Part shown: positions 34,381-48,465 of the stretch, one piece after another
How positions within the stretch are numbered: position 1 is the stretch's first letter
Layout: each line of letters begins with the position of its first letter
Source: Prostheceraeus crozeri
Lineage: Eukaryota > Platyhelminthes > Polycladida > Euryleptidae
Assembly (NCBI GenBank): GCA_907163375.1
Contig: CAJQUW010007929.1
Location: 1 to 64,000 of the forward strand
Reading direction: 5' to 3'
DNA: 64,000 nt
Made by a program: the position numbers and the translations under genes
Notes under the pieces: generated by a model
Databases searched by the model: none
Told to the model about the DNA's origin: nothing
The model's input: only the letters and a program-made list of their open reading frames with translations

Positions 34381-35394
34381 GCAATATTACAGAATCATGT
34401 GTAAAATGAGGGAAATTATTTGCAACTGGATATTGAGCTTGACTAAACGATTATTTTGAGGCTTGAGCATCATGCGTGCCAGACGCAATTTTGTGGTATG
34501 CACGCACCAGATTTGCACCAGATCAAATACTTCAATCGAAATGAAGTTAAAATGAGAATATAATGAAAAAATGCATTTGCTTGCCCTGGAGAGGACTTGA
34601 GAGGCATTCTTTACAGAGAATTTGTGAGACAGCTGCTGCATGAATCAGTAAAGATAGAGCAACACTTTTCTCTACTACTCTAAAGAGGAGTGTTCTAATC
34701 CGACTCCATGAAACTTTCCAGCATCAAAATCAGATTTCTTGTATAGAAACACGATGTAGCTGTTAATGGATATCAATTTTAAAAGTATTGCATAATTTCA
34801 ACCATCGGTCTCAACATTTCTCTGTAATACTGACTATTCTCCAGAATTTTCTAAAATGTTTCATTGACTGATTTGGCTTTCTCTTTACAAAATTTTAACA
34901 AAATATGAAGTTCATAACCAGGATCCAATTCAACGTTTTGTAAATCGTGTTATTTTATTGTGTAATGTGGGAGCATCCATTGAATATCTATTGCATACAA
35001 TTTGTAGCGGATGAACCTTGTTCATGCTCCAGAGGGTTTATAAACATGCTAACCTATGAAAGAAACATGAATTATTTTTATCGGCCGTGCACTCAACAAT
35101 GAATTCTAGGCATATCAGAGCGAAGTATAGTTCTTAGACATTTAGCTCTACAATTACTTCAGATCAATAATTTAGTTGTTGGTGCAATTTTAAAGATAAA
35201 TTTGACGAAAACCAAATGATTTATCCATGGCCACGCCTTTTCACTGAATGGTTTACAGCAAGAATCCAATGCGGATAATGTCACAGGCATTGAGAACAAG
35301 TATAGCAATGGATAGCATAATAATTCTGTATTTGTTAAATACAACAAAGAAATTTACATAGGAACAAAATCACGATTGATGCAAAATTTGACAA

Positions 35395-36420
35395 ATTAAT
35401 TGTTGTACAGAGTCAGTCTATGAAAGGGACGTAGAGTTCTTATGCGTCTAACATTACAGTTATTCTGGCGAATTTCAAAAAACTCAGCCAAAGGATGCAC
35501 ATTCGCATTCATGGCCATCTTTTGTATGAGTCACAGATCTTATTGAGTGCATCTTCGAGGCTGTCCGTGTCAGTCACGTCAGTCACGTCAGCCCAACGTC
35601 CAACAAGGACATGTAAGCGTTCAAGCTTTTTGAATTTCCCTTTACTAATGTGGCACATGACTGGCCAACAAAAAACCATTTGACAAAAGACAAAAGCCAG
35701 GTAAGCCAGCCAAATAACGGGACCACGATTGCCGTTCAATTCAAACGTTTTACAAACGACATAGCACGGCAACAGCGATTATACAAGTTATCATACTGCA
35801 CTGCATACTCCAACTGAAATCACTGGAGAAAAGAACACCTAAAATTTTCAAATGCTCAACATTCTCAATAGCAACATTATCAATAAAAATGGGCAAACAT
35901 GGCGGACAAGAATTCTTGAGTGACATAGTAATACAATTTATTCTTATCAGCATGTACCACAAGATTTTTTTCGACCCAATAACAAAAACAATCGACGGAG
36001 AGTTGAAAATTATCGAGACAGATGAAGGTGACATCATGAGCATAGGCGATTATGTCAGTGTCGTGGAGGTGCGGAAGATCATCAAGTAAAATAGCGAAAA
36101 GAAGAGGCCCGAGGATGGAACCCTGAGGAACCGCACTAGTGACCACTTTCCAGGGCGTAGATATGCCGTCATAGCACACACGTTGCACACGATTTTCAAG
36201 AAAACTGAAAATGAATTTAGTTACCAGTGGATTGAAATCAAAGTTCTTCATAATTGAATTGAGAAAAATGGAATGACTAACACAGTCGAACGCCTTTCTA
36301 AAATCAACTGCGAGGAGTTTCACGTTGTTCAGAGGGTCCGAAAAATTATGTTGTTGAGTTGTAAGGCGAAGTAAGGCTGCTCGTTGACAAGTATCTTTAA
36401 CGGGGTACTGTAGATACCAA
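35395..36420 (-). mobile_element. CR1/jockey-like LINE, 5'-truncated
   Basis: Minus strand: RAALLRLTTQQHNFSDPLNN, VKLLAVDFRKAFDCVSHSIF, VTSAVPQGSILGPLLFAILL, IAYAHDVTFI (the catalytic box, YAHD in place of YADD), WVEKNLVVHADKNKLYY, HLKILGVLFSSDFSW, and a tail ending AEFFEIRQNNCNVRRIRTL. This is an RT with thumb and tail; the endonuclease is absent. Frame breaks near 36040 and 35770 and the changed catalytic box make it inactive. CR1/jockey assignment is from the QGS(I/V)LGPLLF box. Confidence 0.8.
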
Positions 36421-39400
36421 AGAGAGAATCTGTCATAATTAGTTTTCCAATTAACAATTGGAAGCTAAATAATTGTTTTTCTTAAACTAGTTAGTTTCTC
36501 TCATTTTTATGTGTACAGCGATCCTCACCAGTGGCTAATTTGGAGTCGGATTACATCTCTTTAAGCTGAAAATTCTAGTCATATAACATTATTCTCAAAG
36601 GCAAAGCATCACAACTTCAAAAAAATAAATTGCATAGCAGATTCGTGGCTTATCCACTAAATCACACAATGAAAAGACATGCATGCTCTTCCAAAGTCTG
36701 AAGCTGCATATCTACCCGAATCTTCGAAGATGTGTATATCAGTTGTGAGATTCTGCGTGCGTATTGCGATGACTACATTAAGAACATTAACTCAGAATTA
36801 GGCTATGGTCTTCAAAATACAGGGAGAATATTCTACCATGCAACCACTGCACTGGCAAAACATGGACAGAAGAATATTCACATTGATGCTTACTTTTAAG
36901 AATGAAAGCTTGAATAATTTCGTATTTTCCTGGAGTTTACTACGTGCTTTACTTCAGAAATTTGAAAAGTAGTTACTTTTATTCGCACCGAATTCTTGTT
37001 TGACGAACAATAAAATCTTGCTTTTGACACATAAAACGGTTGGGCAAATGAAGTGCTCATTGGGCACACCTTACAATGCAATACGGAAATGGATGGTATT
37101 ATAAACAGACATTCATAACCAAGTTACCTTTTGAATACATCAAAGAAGTCAGAAATACACTTACCATTCGTCATAGGGGGAATATTTGATCAACTGTTCG
37201 AATTATTTTGATATGTTCTATTTACTTATTCAATTATTTTATTTTTAGAAACATAGAAAACATTTTTCAAATTATATTCTAGATTATATTATATATTCTA
37301 TATTCTATTATATATTCCAGATGATATTTTAGACTATTTGGAATTCTGAATGATTCAGGGATATTCAGAACTATCAGTTAGCAATATACTGGTATGGATA
37401 CACTGTAAATCGCTCAATACCAATCACATACGAAGGATGCATACCAAAATATTTTTTTGGCATATTTCTGTATATATTTGTATGCTTTTCGCATGTCGTT
37501 TGAAGTGTGGTATGCTTTACATACGCCATACATGTGCCATACCAGCACATTGTTAAAAGAAAGGATCAATTATGTCTAAAGTATGTTGATTTAAGGCCTT
37601 TTGTCAATGAAGATCACACTAATGTTACTACTGTTTTGTAAGTAGTGAGATAATGACATTTGAAAGTCATACTTTCAATACTGAATTCGATATTAATGCA
37701 TGTAATTCTAAGGCATTTCATAAATAATCAATAAGTATTCAACCATCAACAATTATGCATTATGTATTTTGAATTTAAGCATATTATCAATCCGAAATAA
37801 AAACGCATTATAACTCATGAACGCAAAAATAGTTATGTTTCAGATATATAAGTCAACATGGCTGCACTTGGTTCATCAGCACTGTCAATCAACTTGGTTC
37901 ATAAAGTAGATCTAACCGAGCGTCCTGTTGATGTTACTAGACAAGTAACAACGACGACATGCTCGTAGAGCATAAAATTCACAATAAATCTGATCAAGTT
38001 AAAATGTCCCACTATCAAAAAGATATATTCACGACTGGTATTACTGAAAAAAGTTATTTGGCAGTAGTATGTAATATATATTTTTTTCTTGCTATGTGTC
38101 GTAAAGCTCTACATACCAGAGGTATACGAATGATGATGAATTTGCATCGGGTCTTGTATATAAAACATACCAACAACTCGTATTTCAGTGTAAAACAGCC
38201 AATCACAGATAGAATAGTTCGTATCGCTACATACCAATCAGATACGAAAGTAAGTGAGATGTCGTATGAAAAACATACCAGATCTCTGTAGGCATACGAG
38301 AATCTCGTATCAGATGTAAGTTTCAAATTGTATGTAATTTTGGCCTTTAAAAGCCTCTTCTTTTCGTTTTATTTAGCAACAGCTCAGATAAACTAGCTAC
38401 ATGATCTTTGAACTAAGTTCATAAGTATCTATACTGAAAATTAATTCATCTGCTAGATAATAATTTTGAGACAATTTTCCAAATGGACAATAATCATTCC
38501 ATCAGCACTCCAGGGGGGAAGTTTCAGGTCACAAATGTATTTCTCCTTTTAAAAGTGTCTTGACGTCCTTCGATGTTGTCCAGGGTCTTCTAAAGCTGTT
38601 AGTCACATAATTTCAAAAACTCACTGCATTCTATTATTCAAATCTGTTGCAATCAATTAGAAACCAATTGCAATTTGATTTGAATGCAACTGGTTTTAAG
38701 TAGACTGCAACAGTTATGTAATTTCTTACATGAATGACTATCAACACCAGAAGACGCTGAACGTCGAGACCTGTTTTCAGAAATATAATTTGCCACGTGA
38801 CCGAAAAGTTTTTCCAGTTGAAGGTTCAATGAGAGGCACGCTGCATTTGAAACCCACTCGTTGCTTTTCATGTTGAAGGATTTACTCTGATTCCTGTTAT
38901 GAAATGTGCCCAGTGTTTCGTCAGAGCAATGTAGTAATAATACTTAGATTCTTTAAAGAAAAATATCATCTGATGGTAAATCAAAGTTACCGGTGTGCTA
39001 AAGTGAAGATTTTTCCCTATAATAGTTTATCTTTTTTTCATTTTTTTGCAAATTCAGTTTAGATCTCAGATATTGAGCTATCCCAAGGCAGTCTTTTGTT
39101 TTGAATAAATGATCTTGTTTTTTCAATGACACACCAGCTCACACACGCGATAAGTGCGCGATGAGTGAGTCAATTTTCCCGCTATTTAGCATACTTGTAT
39201 GTTCAAAAAAGTTGTTAAGGAAAGCAATACTTCAAGGATAAAAGCAGTTTCAGTTTCCATGTGACCAATGTGCTGAAAAATTTTGTAATGCTGTGAGATC
39301 ATTACTTAATTGCACGTGTTCTTGTGATGAACGCTATTTGAGCTTTTGTGATAATGGTCCTGTGCACAAGACAACAAAAGGTGAATTTTGGTAAGCACAG

Positions 39401-39785
39401 TTTTACAATTCTTCAGCATTTATCGTGTCGATCATCTTGATTGGCTGTGTGCTACTTGACTATTTCTTAGTTGTTAATGTTTGATACTTGACTATTTTTG
39501 GTTTAGTGATTACATGGTCAGTGCAAGATCAAGGCATGGATCAAGACCATGGTTATCGGCCTGTGATTTTCAATTTAAAGGCCCGCCGCCGAACCGTGAC
39601 TGGTCTTAAATAAATTAGTTGTAACTATTTAAATGAATAGAAAAAGTATTGTAAATTATTTTTGAAGGGTCATATATCATATTTCAAGATTCACTCACGA
39701 TTCACTCCTTCTCAAAATTAAAGCATGTGAGCATTCATAAGCTCATATGGAGAGCCACCAACTAAATGCAATTTTTGATTAATAT
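36421..39785. other. Gene-less stretch with a GTATG/CATAC-rich part
   Basis: No gene recognised. The part from about 37380 to 38315 is unusually rich in CATACCA and GTATG motifs on both strands, with a perfect ATACGAGAATCTCGTAT hairpin at 38294-38310; it may be a non-autonomous DNA element, but no terminal repeats or target duplication were found. Confidence 0.35.
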
Positions 39786-41189
39786 ACAGTGCGTTCATAA
39801 AGTCACTGTGCACCTCTTCTAACTTTGTTTTGCCAAAGAAAACAGTCGTAATCTTACAATGGTAGTTACCTATCACATGTACAGAGCCACTGGCTCGTTT
39901 GGGAAGCGCAATTGAGTAGCTTGCGACATTCAACATGATTTAGAATTTGAATTTAACTTCACATTTGTCAGCTACTAACTCGGTGAAGATCAGGAAATGT
40001 TTGCATTTCGAAGCTAAATATGGTGCTGTCAATGCGAGAGAAGAACTTCTTGGTCGAAAATGTTTTCCGCGCCAATGGGGAATATACTAACGAAGTGAAG
40101 AAGGGGTTTTTGGAAAGACTTCCTGCATCTGATTTGCCTCATGGAAATGCTAATTGGAGTCCAATCAGTGAGTTCAGAAAAGCTGACTCGGTGCACGAGC
40201 CATCACGCTCAGATCGGCCATTAATCTTAAGTGATAAGAAGGTTATTCCTGAAAATGTTATTTCTGAAGCTATGACTCATTGCCCAAACAAGTCGATGCG
40301 TCGCTTATCTCAAGAAGTGGGTTTATCTCTTGGGGCGGCCCATCCTGCTGTAAGAAAGAACATAGACCTATATCCCTACCGCATCTCTGGCCAACACGAA
40401 TTGAATGATGCCGATCATGACAAGCGTCTTCAGTACTGCGTTTGGTTCGAGGAAAATCTAGATGAAAATGATGTGCTCAATTAGACTTTCTTTTCAGATG
40501 AAGCTTGGTTTCATCTATCAGAGCATATTAGTAGCCAGAGTTCCTGAATATGGTCTAGTGAAAACCCACACGAATTTGTTGAGAAGCTATTACATTCTCT
40601 AATGTTAAGTATGCGAATGCTTGGACCGATATTAAACTATTATTGCAAAAATTATTTGACAAAGTTATTGCTTCACTCGTTGACGAATTAAGTGACGGTG
40701 AAAGTTTGACTGGTTATTTCTAGCAAGATGGAGCAACTGCGCATACCGCCAATTTCTCAATTCAATATTTTAGTGGAATATTTCAGACAAGAGTTATCTC
40801 TGAAGGAGTTTGGCATCCGAGATCCCGGATTTGAATGTCTTGGACTTTTACTGGTGGTCAGCGGTAAAGCAAGAGGTTTACGGAAGCAGGTCACGAAATC
40901 TACAGGAGTCTAGAGAAAACAACCGACAGTAAATTGGCGCTATCAGGCACGAGGAAATTCACCGAATGTTTGAGAATATGAGACGTCGAATTGAAATTTG
41001 TATCCGTGAACGAGGTGGACATTTTCAAATGCTTGTGTAGTATGCAAATAGATATTTTGTTATCACACAGAAGTCGAAGTTTCTAAAAGAAACTTCACTT
41101 TTTATAGTGCGTGGCAATCTATTTCTAAGCGACAAAGTACTGCGCATGCATTGATTTATTAGGTGCACAGTGACTTTATGAACGCACAC
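39786..41189. mobile_element. mariner-type DNA transposon, decayed
   Basis: A perfect 27-base inverted repeat lies at 39789-39815 and 41161-41187 (GTGCGTTCATAAAGTCACTG and on to CACCT). The left end follows a TA, the mariner target. Between them are the remains of a plus-strand transposase. Size about 1.4 kb is normal. The right target TA is not clear. Confidence 0.85.
40020..40484 (+). pseudogene. mariner transposase, amino-terminal part
   Basis: 154 codons read MREKNFLVENVFRANGEYT, LPHGNANWSPISEFRKADSV, SMRRLSQEVGLSLGAAHPAV and LYPYRISGQHELNDADHDKR, the two helix-turn-helix DNA-binding domains and linker of an insect-type mariner transposase. A stop at 40482 precedes the first catalytic block TFFSDEAWFHLSEHI (about 40485-40530). 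Further pieces (IWSSENPHEFVEKLLHSL, ICIRERGGHFQML near 41000-41035) follow in changing frames with parts missing. It cannot make a working enzyme. Confidence 0.85.
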
Positions 41190-44100
41190 ACCCAGGAATA
41201 TGCATCCATGTTTGTAAATATGCCAGTGCACATGATTCGAAATGTACAAACGTGCGCTTGCTTTGCCCGACTTATGAGCGGAAATGATGGCGGCATATTA
41301 CCAGTAACTTTCGCGCCAATAAGGTACGTTGAAAATTACGGTATGCGCGTTGGTCTTTAAATGAATTGATAAAGTCATCCTTAGGGAGAACAGCATGTGT
41401 GTGTGCGTGTGTCATGGAAGCTGATTTCATATTATGTGCAGCGCTTATCATGATGAACATGATTTCAAAACGAGTAAATTAAACTCGATCGTGCATCAAC
41501 GCAGTACAGAGCAAATGTCAAGTTTAAGAGAACGTCAATGAAAATTATTTAAAAGCAGCCAGAGCCTGGCCAAACCCAGTCGTGTTTAAATATCCAGGTT
41601 CGGACGCGGCATTCACTATGTAGATGGCTCGATAGCTAATGACACGAATTGGCGATCGACAGGTAGGATGCTCAAATCTAACGTACACAATCGTCGGAAC
41701 GGACGACATCCGAAATTCTGCCTTGCAAACATAACGATTCCAATTAAGAGGATTTCGTGCCTCTCTATTACCGACGTTAGAATTATGACAGGGACAAAAC
41801 TGCATCTGTTGACCTTCCAGCGTTTCAGTAGTGTTTGGGAAGTATAAGCAAGACATTTCTATGCTCGCTTTTACCGAATGATAAACACCCTGTGGCTGCT
41901 ACAAATCTGAGTTCTACCCAGTTCCTCGTCTTGTCAAAAAGGATTACAGAAAAACACATGTAGTAGATTCAATCGGAAGCAGATCAAGGTTTTCGGCAAA
42001 AATGACAGTTTCTGTGTTTTCTCAGATTCGGTGAAAATCGCTCTGGAAACCTAATTTTTGGCATGAAATATCCACATCGTGTATTCGATATGATTGGCCT
42101 GGCCCCGCCATGTGGTATAGGTTAGAGGTTAGGGGTCGAAACCTTGCTTCATGCAGGCACATGGTTCCCTCCCGGATGACTCCATACGTAGCAATCCTAT
42201 TTTGGTTTCATGGGTTTCTTAATTTTTACCATTTGTCAATTTTTAGTTAGCTTCTCGTCAAGTCCATGACAGACTCTCATTTTAGAGCTTAGATTGTAAA
42301 ATAAAATTGATTATATGTTTTAATTTATTTCCTTTCCTGTCTTAATTTGGGTCAGTGAAATGCTGCAGCACATAATGTGATATGACCTGCATCATACAAC
42401 GTTTAGTATATGATTTCATAATTACCACAACTGCATTAAAGATCCAAATTTTTACCGATCATGATGGCAACAGTACTTATCTATGATGCATTTTTCTATT
42501 CATTTTTTAATATGCAACTCGTAAAACACGTAGTGAGTGATAGGTGAAAAAGGTTAGGATCATGCATGTCATACCAGCGTCATTTATCAAGCAAAGCCTG
42601 ACCCACAGTAATTTTAGGTCACAAACAAGCAAATATTTGAATGGATCTAAGGCAACTAGATTATTCTTGAATGAGATCGAATGCATCGATGATGACAAAA
42701 TGAAGCACATGTTGCTGATCACGAATACGACAAATAATTGTTCGCTGTAGGTATATTTGCTGACAGATTCTGAAATGTACATTTGCTGTATCAGAAATAT
42801 GAGACGACTACAAGAAATATCCCGGTACTGCAAATCAACATAGAAAGTAATTATCTGGAACATCAAACGTTAGACAAACTGGAGCAGCTTGACTACATTC
42901 ATTTTCTGAAGTCATGCATCACATCGAAATCCATATCCATTTCATCTGAAGAAATCTGGAATTCGTCTCGAGAATTAGTTGATAGCACCATCTCAAATTT
43001 GACTTTCATTCAGTTTTTGTATAACATGTACGTCTTTCAGCGAGAGAAAATTTTAGCTGATTTGCGTCCCATTTTCAAACATGGTACAGCGTTCTTACTC
43101 AAGTGGAGTAAATGCTGTCTGATTTTGCAATATTCCTTCAACATCACACTTTGTATATCTTTGATCTTATACTTTATCCTTTTATTTGAAGCGTTCTGAA
43201 TATGCAATACTGTGCCGCGTCGGCTTAATATGAGCACGTGCAATGCTAGTGCGCATCCATTTTTTCTGTCTTTCTGAATGTTGTAGAGGGCAAATTTCTT
43301 TTTATCATCGTCCGTTTTATTTGTGCACATATATACGCAGTATTGTGACATTTTATACATTTGTATGTGTTCAGGAACATAAACAAGTGACTGCCTGCTA
43401 ATGAATTCAGATCTCGCATTTCTTACAGTTCATTTTCTCCCTGTGCGTTGATCCTCTTGTGCCTAGCTGATTCGTCACCTAGCATGCAAACAGTGGCGCA
43501 TTAGGTCACTGGCACGTGTGATTCATTCATCTCGTCTCCTAAAGTTGATGATTGTGGCTAATTGAGGAATCAGAAGTGCGTCGAAGTGCGTCAAAGATTG
43601 ACTATTATGCAAGGAAGAAGCCATTGAGACAAGGTTGAAAATGTGACCGAACTACACCTTCAAAGATTAAGCCGATGTCATAAGAAATTATCATTCCATG
43701 ACCGAATGTAGTGCTTTCCTGGAATAATAATTTCAAGATCGGAGCGCAAGGAAAGAGTACAAATTTCTTCTTGCTTTCCGCGCTCTGGGACATTGGCGTT
43801 GCGTTCCGGAGCGCCGAGCGCAAAGTCGGACCAGCGCACATGCCTACCTCTGCGAAAATAGGCTTCTCGATGACTCATCGATGAGTTCATTGACTGACAA
43901 TTATGTGTAATTCGATTTTCGAGTATCTGACACATTTATTTGGCTCCTATGCATGTACATTTCGTTCCTGTCCACAGTGAGAGTCACATCGTACTATGAA
44001 GCATCACTTGAATAATTCATCTATCTACCATAATGACAACCAACAGCTTGACCTTAAATTTATTATGAAGCTGTCATTGATGGAAATATCATCTAACTGT

Positions 44101-46078
44101 AGGATTGTATTCGAGCAACCCTCGGATGATAGGAAGTTGTGAATACTTTTCTAAATTTCGATTAAATGCGATAATAGCCGGACATGCTGTAAATGGAAAT
44201 ATCCGGGATGTACAATGACCGTCTAATAGACATAGTTGCGGCAAACACGTCCATTATGTCAAATTCTGATCAGTTAATCGATCAATCAAGAAAATACGCT
44301 GTTTTAAGTCCCACAACTTGAATGTAAAGTGTAAGCGTAAATATGCGTGGTGGCGGAATCTCGCAGTGGTGAGACAAAAAGACTGCCATTGTCTTTGCAC
44401 TTTGAGAAATACTATTTTCATCACATGACGCTATTATCAAACTTCCGAAATAGCTTTTCATGGATTCCTACGTGAACAGTAAAGTTCTTCGCTCAACTAT
44501 TTCAATTATGGGATAGACGATTTTTTTGAAAAACTTTTCACACAAATAAATCGTATCAAAAATTTGAAAATTCAGAATAAGAACAAAATGACAGGTAATG
44601 ATAAAATCTCATCAAAACGGTGACTTTGTATTTACTCATTAATAATTTGAAAAATCATGTTATTGCATTGTCAGTGAATTACTTGAAGTGAAAGGCGATT
44701 CAGTGGTCAATCGTTATAAACCCTTAATTACTACATACTTATTTGCTGATACTGATACTGTTGTGGTTAACCTTCAATTGGAGAGATTTTTGATTTAGAG
44801 GTGAAACCAGTGTATGTAAGGGACTCAAGGTTAATGAAAAGACTCAAGAATTGACAGTGGGTTGTGATTTTCTGTGTACTGCGAAGGCAGGATACGTTTA
44901 CAGTGCTGGAGCTGAAGATTGAATTTTTCCACCATTTTACTAGCACAATGAGAACCTGGAATTGGAAAAAACGGGTGCACCACTTGTCATGATGGGAAAC
45001 ACAAGCAGTCACAATTGGGGACACTAAATTGGCATAGGGACCAACAAATTGGCACATTTTTTACAAAACAAGTTATACAGAAGTTATTAAACATTGAACA
45101 ATCGTGTTATAGTATCAGTTGAACAAAATGTGTAATCATGCGTGTGACATTGTGAAATTTATCCATTCTAACCATGATTCCGACATTTTCAATTGACAGT
45201 CGAATGGAAATTTATCAATGGCAGGATAGAAAAGAACATATATGAGAAGGGTACAGACGTTAATGTCATTCATGCCTCATATTTTCAAGACGGCATTTTC
45301 TGTCATGATGGCATGAGTAAGAGTACAAACCCAATTTGCTATCTTTCGCGCTGTAAATATACGAATTCGCCGAACTCGTCGGCGCATCTGTGGCATGGGA
45401 ATGCAAGACGGAGCAGTCCCTGGAATCGAACTGGAAGATAGAAGTGAGGACTAGAAGAATCAAATATTTTTTCAATATTTCTACCAATCGCTAATTGGCC
45501 TTAACAGCGAAAAACCCACTCAAACACTGGTGCTTACAACATGTTCAGTTTTCTGTTGTCTTATGATGTAAATAGAAATCCTTAGAAACATATGTCAGTG
45601 AAAATAACATGAATTCAATGAAATTTAAATATACAAGAGTTTGAAGTATACATACATATAGAATAAAAATAAGAGGCAAATCGTTCAATCCATATAGTTG
45701 TAGACATAGGTTTAACATTTTATTTGAAATGGACAAACGCATTTGCGACAGGGCCTCAGTCAAGAAACGTTGTCCAAAGATGTGTCCGCAGAAGATATAG
45801 CATCTTGTACTTTATTGCCTTTTTGAAGGTCAGTCGAGGAGCGGACTAATTTTTGCATGACCAATAGTTGTTAATAGTACGTACGTTGTCATTTGGTTTA
45901 TCACTTCTATTTGATATACGAATATTACTTTTAAGTGAACCGGACAAATTCTAAATACTGATAAATTGCAAATTTTTAGCCAAATTTTTCTTCAGAAAAA
46001 TTTTCAAACTTTTCAGTCGTTATAAGTGACTCCCAAAATTTCTTATCTATTGTTTCTATGGCATGCGATATGATCTAC
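41190..46078. other. Gene-less stretch upstream of the aminopeptidase exons
   Basis: No clear gene. A plus-strand frame at 42783-43199 ends in a hydrophobic run (YSFNITLCISLILYFILLF) that could be a membrane segment, but no splice or homology support was seen. The first exon(s) of the aminopeptidase, expected to carry a signal or anchor, may lie here or further left and were not identified. Confidence 0.35.
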
Positions 46079-46481
46079 AGCTGTCGATTTATCTTCCAGA
46101 AACTTTTGCAACTAATCCATATAAGTTGCCTCTTGTTGTCAAGCCAATCAACTATGAGCTTGATTTAGAACCTGACTTCTATAACAAAACTCCCGAACAA
46201 TTTAAGCTGTATGGTCGTGTCAAAATTGATATTCAGGTTCTTTCAACAACGAAGTTAATCCGCTTGCATTCCTACAATTTGACAATAGCATCGATAGCAG
46301 TTCTTCGTGATGACGAAAATATTTTCAAAAGTATGACATTTGATGAAGACAAGCAGTGGTTTAATATTCATTTGAAAGATTTCCTCTATAAACATGATCA
46401 GGTCACAATCGTGGTTCCGAATTTTGAACGACCGATATCACATTCTTTGACTGGACTGTATTACTACAGTCGAACTGAGAA
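46079..46481 (+). CDS. Aminopeptidase exon A (beta-domain start)
   Basis: It encodes LPLVVKPINYELDLEPDFYN, YGRVKIDIQVLSTTKLIRLH, then IVVPNFERPISHSLTGLYYYS. This is the usual M1 opening of a P-x-(H/N)-Y-x-L-x-L strand and a G-x-V-x-I strand. The donor is GTAAGT right after GAA at 46481, leaving two bases of a codon. The start is uncertain: acceptors CTACAG (46073-46078) and TTCCAG (46094-46099) both fit, and an in-frame ATG at 46063 is possible but would lack a signal or anchor segment. Confidence 0.8.
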
Positions 46482-47142
46482 GTAAGTTATGCCCATCATG
46501 TGCTACCAAGTCAGTTTACGCATGCTTCTTTTTTTGATGTGTAAAAGTTCTTTGTCGTCTGAGGGACTGAGACAATATTTGCAAATGTTTTCGTACAAGT
46601 ACATTTTCGAAGGTGCGAAGTTCTCTCTTCTGGACTGAGATTCTACAAACACCTTATTGTAACATAACATATCTTAACACATCAGATTTGACGCATCACT
46701 GGACTTTCCGTTATATTTACTGTGAAAGAGATGTTTTCTCTGAGTTCATACGAACAATTTCTACATTCCTTGTTTGTTGTAAAATCTAGTAAAATGCTTT
46801 TCAATATTCTTAATTCCTGTTGATGTCTACCACAGCTACTGTTAGCCGGTTTCGGCCTCAAACTTGCTGATGTCATATGCATCGCAAAAGTGATATTCAT
46901 TTGCCGTAGGACAGCATCATTATCATGACGCGTTTATAAATATAACGCTTTTGGTATTCACATACCAGATGACAATGTAATTCATGTTTCTTCATCAACT
47001 ATGCCACTGTCCCTGTTGAAATCTCGCTCATTGTATGCATTTGACCACAAATTTTTACTATAGGATTTTTTGGGTCACCCCATTTACATATAAGATTCAA
47101 CATAAATATTTGAATCTGCGTCATGCTCGTTAGTGCTGTGAG

Positions 47143-48465
47143 CAGGATTGCCAGGTATCCGCTATCTCAGCGGACAATCCGCTACTTCAGCAGACTGTCC
47201 GCTGAACTCTAGAGTCCTCTAGCGGGCAATAGTAATGTCCGCTTTCTTTAAACGACCCATCATTATAAGCCTTCGGGGTGTTGACGTCGAATGAAGCTTA
47301 ATAATGAGAAGGGAATGGTTGATTCGACTCCTCCATGAGAGGGAAGCTTTCTACAAAAAGCTAGAACCTCTTTCTCTCATCGCTGCACCATCGATGGAAA
47401 AAATCTTGACAATAACAAACCACCACTTTTTCAAAGACAGATACCCCAAATCAAATGACAACCTATTCAAAGAACTTAGTCTCCTTGAAAGTATTTTTTC
47501 ACAATTATCAAGTTCTACACTCGATAAGGGGCAATTTTTTTTGAAAAGACTGATTGATGCGCCTGTTCTAAAGCAAATCTTCCAGTTGTTAATTAGTATC
47601 CCTGCTGGCAATGCGTTCGTCGAAAGGGTGTTGTGTGTTATGGAAAATATTCGGGTGGATAACCAAAATCATCTGCTGATTGACTCTGACTTAAAAACTT
47701 GAAATATACATGTAAAGAACTTTACTCGGTAATTTAAAAAGAAAACTCTCTCATGTAATCGGATATAGCAATAAGCATAGAAAGTGATTGCTTTGTACTT
47801 AAATGATCTTTTATAAATCTTTTCAATATTTTGTGATCTCAGATTTTAATACTTGCATTTTCTAGTAATTCTAATCTCTGATGTTCTAAAATCGAAAGTG
47901 TTTTTTTATGTAAGCGTAGAACTGTACATTTAAAATTGTATTCAGTAGATACATTAACCTAAACCACTGTAAACTAGTATATGAATGCATTTTAAATAAG
48001 ATGCTTGCGTCTATGTCTATATATACGTCTATAGTCATAAATCATACAGGCCTATCTCACTTCAGCTATAACCCCGAAAAGGTTCTTGAAAGTTGAGAAA
48101 AGAAATGTAGACAATATATTATAGCAAATGAAAATAGGCCTATACACGTAGACCGGATAAGAGTGAGAACGTTTCATCAGCGACGTTGATTTATGAACTG
48201 GCTTAAAGATAGGCCTAATTGAGAATTATTGCTGTTTAAAGCACTGCTCGACCTACGTCCACTTGACTATTCATATCAATGAATCACTTTTTCAAAGAAA
48301 TGGTCACGGGTGAAGTCGATTGCGCCTAACATTGACTACATATATATATATATATAGTAAGAAACCGTCATTATTATCCCTATGGTTAAAACTGTCAAAC
48401 TCTCAACGTTGAAGTTAGACAAATTTGGCGTCCGCTGTTAAAGTTTTGAAAATCTGTCAACCCTG
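47143..48465. mobile_element. hAT DNA transposon remnant with perfect 8-base duplication
   Basis: GCTGTGAG stands on both sides (47135-47142 and 48466-48473). The ends are CAGGATTGCCAG and, reversed, CAGGGTTGACAG, matching at ten of twelve positions. The element is 1.32 kb and lies in the first seen intron of the aminopeptidase. Its left end has several TCCGCT subterminal repeats. It contains the transposase tail at 47304-47702. Confidence 0.9.
47304..47702 (+). pseudogene. hAT transposase carboxy-terminal fragment
   Basis: The frame ends LISIPAGNAFVERVLCVMEN, IRVDNQNHLLIDSDL, the hAT dimerisation region (SxPxxNAxVERxFSxM, then RxxLxxxxL). The catalytic core upstream is absent, so the element could move only with a transposase supplied elsewhere. 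Confidence 0.8.

Noticed and set aside
42103-42180. tRNA gene or SINE (GGGGTCGAAACC box)
   Set aside because: The A-to-B box distance is too short and no cloverleaf forms.
42783-43199. Membrane-anchored protein exon
   Set aside because: A hydrophobic end alone is weak; no splice-consistent neighbours or homology seen.
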